A stretch of 64,000 bases of DNA from Paragonimus skrjabini miyazakii (lineage: Eukaryota > Platyhelminthes > Trematoda > Plagiorchiida > Troglotrematidae), in the NCBI GenBank assembly GCA_014338405.1, contig JTDE01000986.1, positions 27,660 through 91,659 of the forward strand, read 5' to 3'. Below, one piece after another: positions 63,421-64,000 of this stretch; positions within the stretch are counted from its first letter, which is position 1; every line of letters starts with the position of its first letter. The notes under the pieces are model-generated. The model worked only from the letters and a program-made list of their open reading frames with translations, was not told the DNA's origin and did not search any database. The position numbers were made by a program, and so were the translations under genes.

Positions 63421-63819
63421 AATGTAAATACTATTAGGTAGGTTGTTACCGAAATGTGTAGTTTAAATTCGGTTGAGAAGTCCTGTGCACATAGAGTTCC
63501 GTTAACGTGACAATCGATATGTTTCCCGCCAAGAATTCGTGAACATATGAACACTTCTTCAGTTCTAAGTAAACGTTTAATTGCGATAATTTGGTTGTGT
63601 CTAGTGTAAAGTCACGAGAGTAGTTGTCACTTAATGCTCGCCACACGTGCACGGCCATTGGGTTGCAGTTCGCTGCTTATATTAACATCATCATCATAAT
63701 AGCCATAAGCCTGATCAAAAGGTACTGTAGCTCGGACCGCCGCTGACTTCAACAGTGACGTAGAATATCCTAGAAGAAAACGTTACTAAGAAGGTTGACA
63801 ATCAATAAAAGAAGACTAA
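63421..63819. other. No supported gene
   Basis: Spacer between two RTE copies. A short CATCATCATCAT run at about 63684 could be the simple tail of the next element. Otherwise nothing recognised. Confidence 0.4.
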
Positions 63820-64000
63820 GCGGAAGAACTGGAAATTGTATGGATACAGGTACGCCATTGACTGCGACACATTGCCATCTCGGATAGCGTCTCTAACCAG
63901 AGGTTTGAGTGATCACGAGGACCCCATCCAAGTAGGCGATACCTACCCACTTTGCTCAATGAATCAATCAGGGTCTTCATATTTCGTGACCACTTTGTTG
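63820..64000 (-). mobile_element. 3' end of a third RTE-related element, running off the window
   Basis: The blocks CATCTCGGATAGCGTCTCTAA and GATCACGAGGACCCCATCC, then GGCGATACC, follow the same order as CTATCTCATCTAACGTCTCA, GTCGCGAGGGCCCCAGCCC and AGACGAACCC at 39972-40035 in the first RTE copy. Divergence is larger than between the two other copies, suggesting a different subfamily. Confidence 0.6.

Overview
The window looks like nuclear DNA of a parasitic flatworm, most likely a digenean fluke. It has one very long, intron-rich host gene whose first introns are only 42-44 bp while later ones reach several kilobases, a pattern described for schistosome genes. Around it lies a dense mix of decayed retroelements of fluke type: CR1/Jockey-like, RTE (SR2-like), R2-type, Penelope-like and Ty3/Gypsy (CsRn1-like). 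Base composition is moderate, less AT-rich than I would expect for Schistosoma and closer to liver or lung flukes. The genus is inference.

Left part, 1-23.8 kb: mostly intergenic and repeat-derived. It holds a Gypsy RNase H fragment at the edge, one weak unassigned four-exon gene model (4.0-5.8 kb), an antisense CR1 3' fragment (8.1-8.6 kb), a 67-bp minisatellite (9.2-9.7 kb) with a short inverted relative (12.2 kb), a 659-base N gap, a CR1 3' end with a heptamer tail (13.2-13.4 kb), a broken CR1 element (14.4-17.0 kb), an RTE endonuclease remnant (20.1-20.6 kb) and a solo LTR with an AAAT target duplication (21.57-22.06 kb).

Middle and right, 23.9-58.4 kb: the plus-strand gene EXOC4 (Sec8), a subunit of the exocyst vesicle-tethering complex. 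I could place 17 exons with consistent splice phases, about 786 codons from the inferred start, and the gene runs off the right side. A strong 3' splice site just upstream of the start, with no visible partner exon, may accept the spliced leader or end a 5'UTR intron. Its introns host a Penelope-like element, a second LTR of the 21.6-kb family, an RTE element with an intact endonuclease ORF, a Gypsy deletion derivative with an inverted arm, an R2-type element with a mutated RT active site, a decayed Gypsy gag-pol and a Gypsy gag fragment.

Right end, 60-64 kb: a second, more decayed RTE copy and the start of a third, all on the minus strand. These probably lie in the next, very large EXOC4 intron, because no later EXOC4 exon is visible. 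Apart from EXOC4 there is little functional linkage between features: the rest is a record of successive insertions. No RNA gene, CRISPR array or prokaryote-type operon was found.
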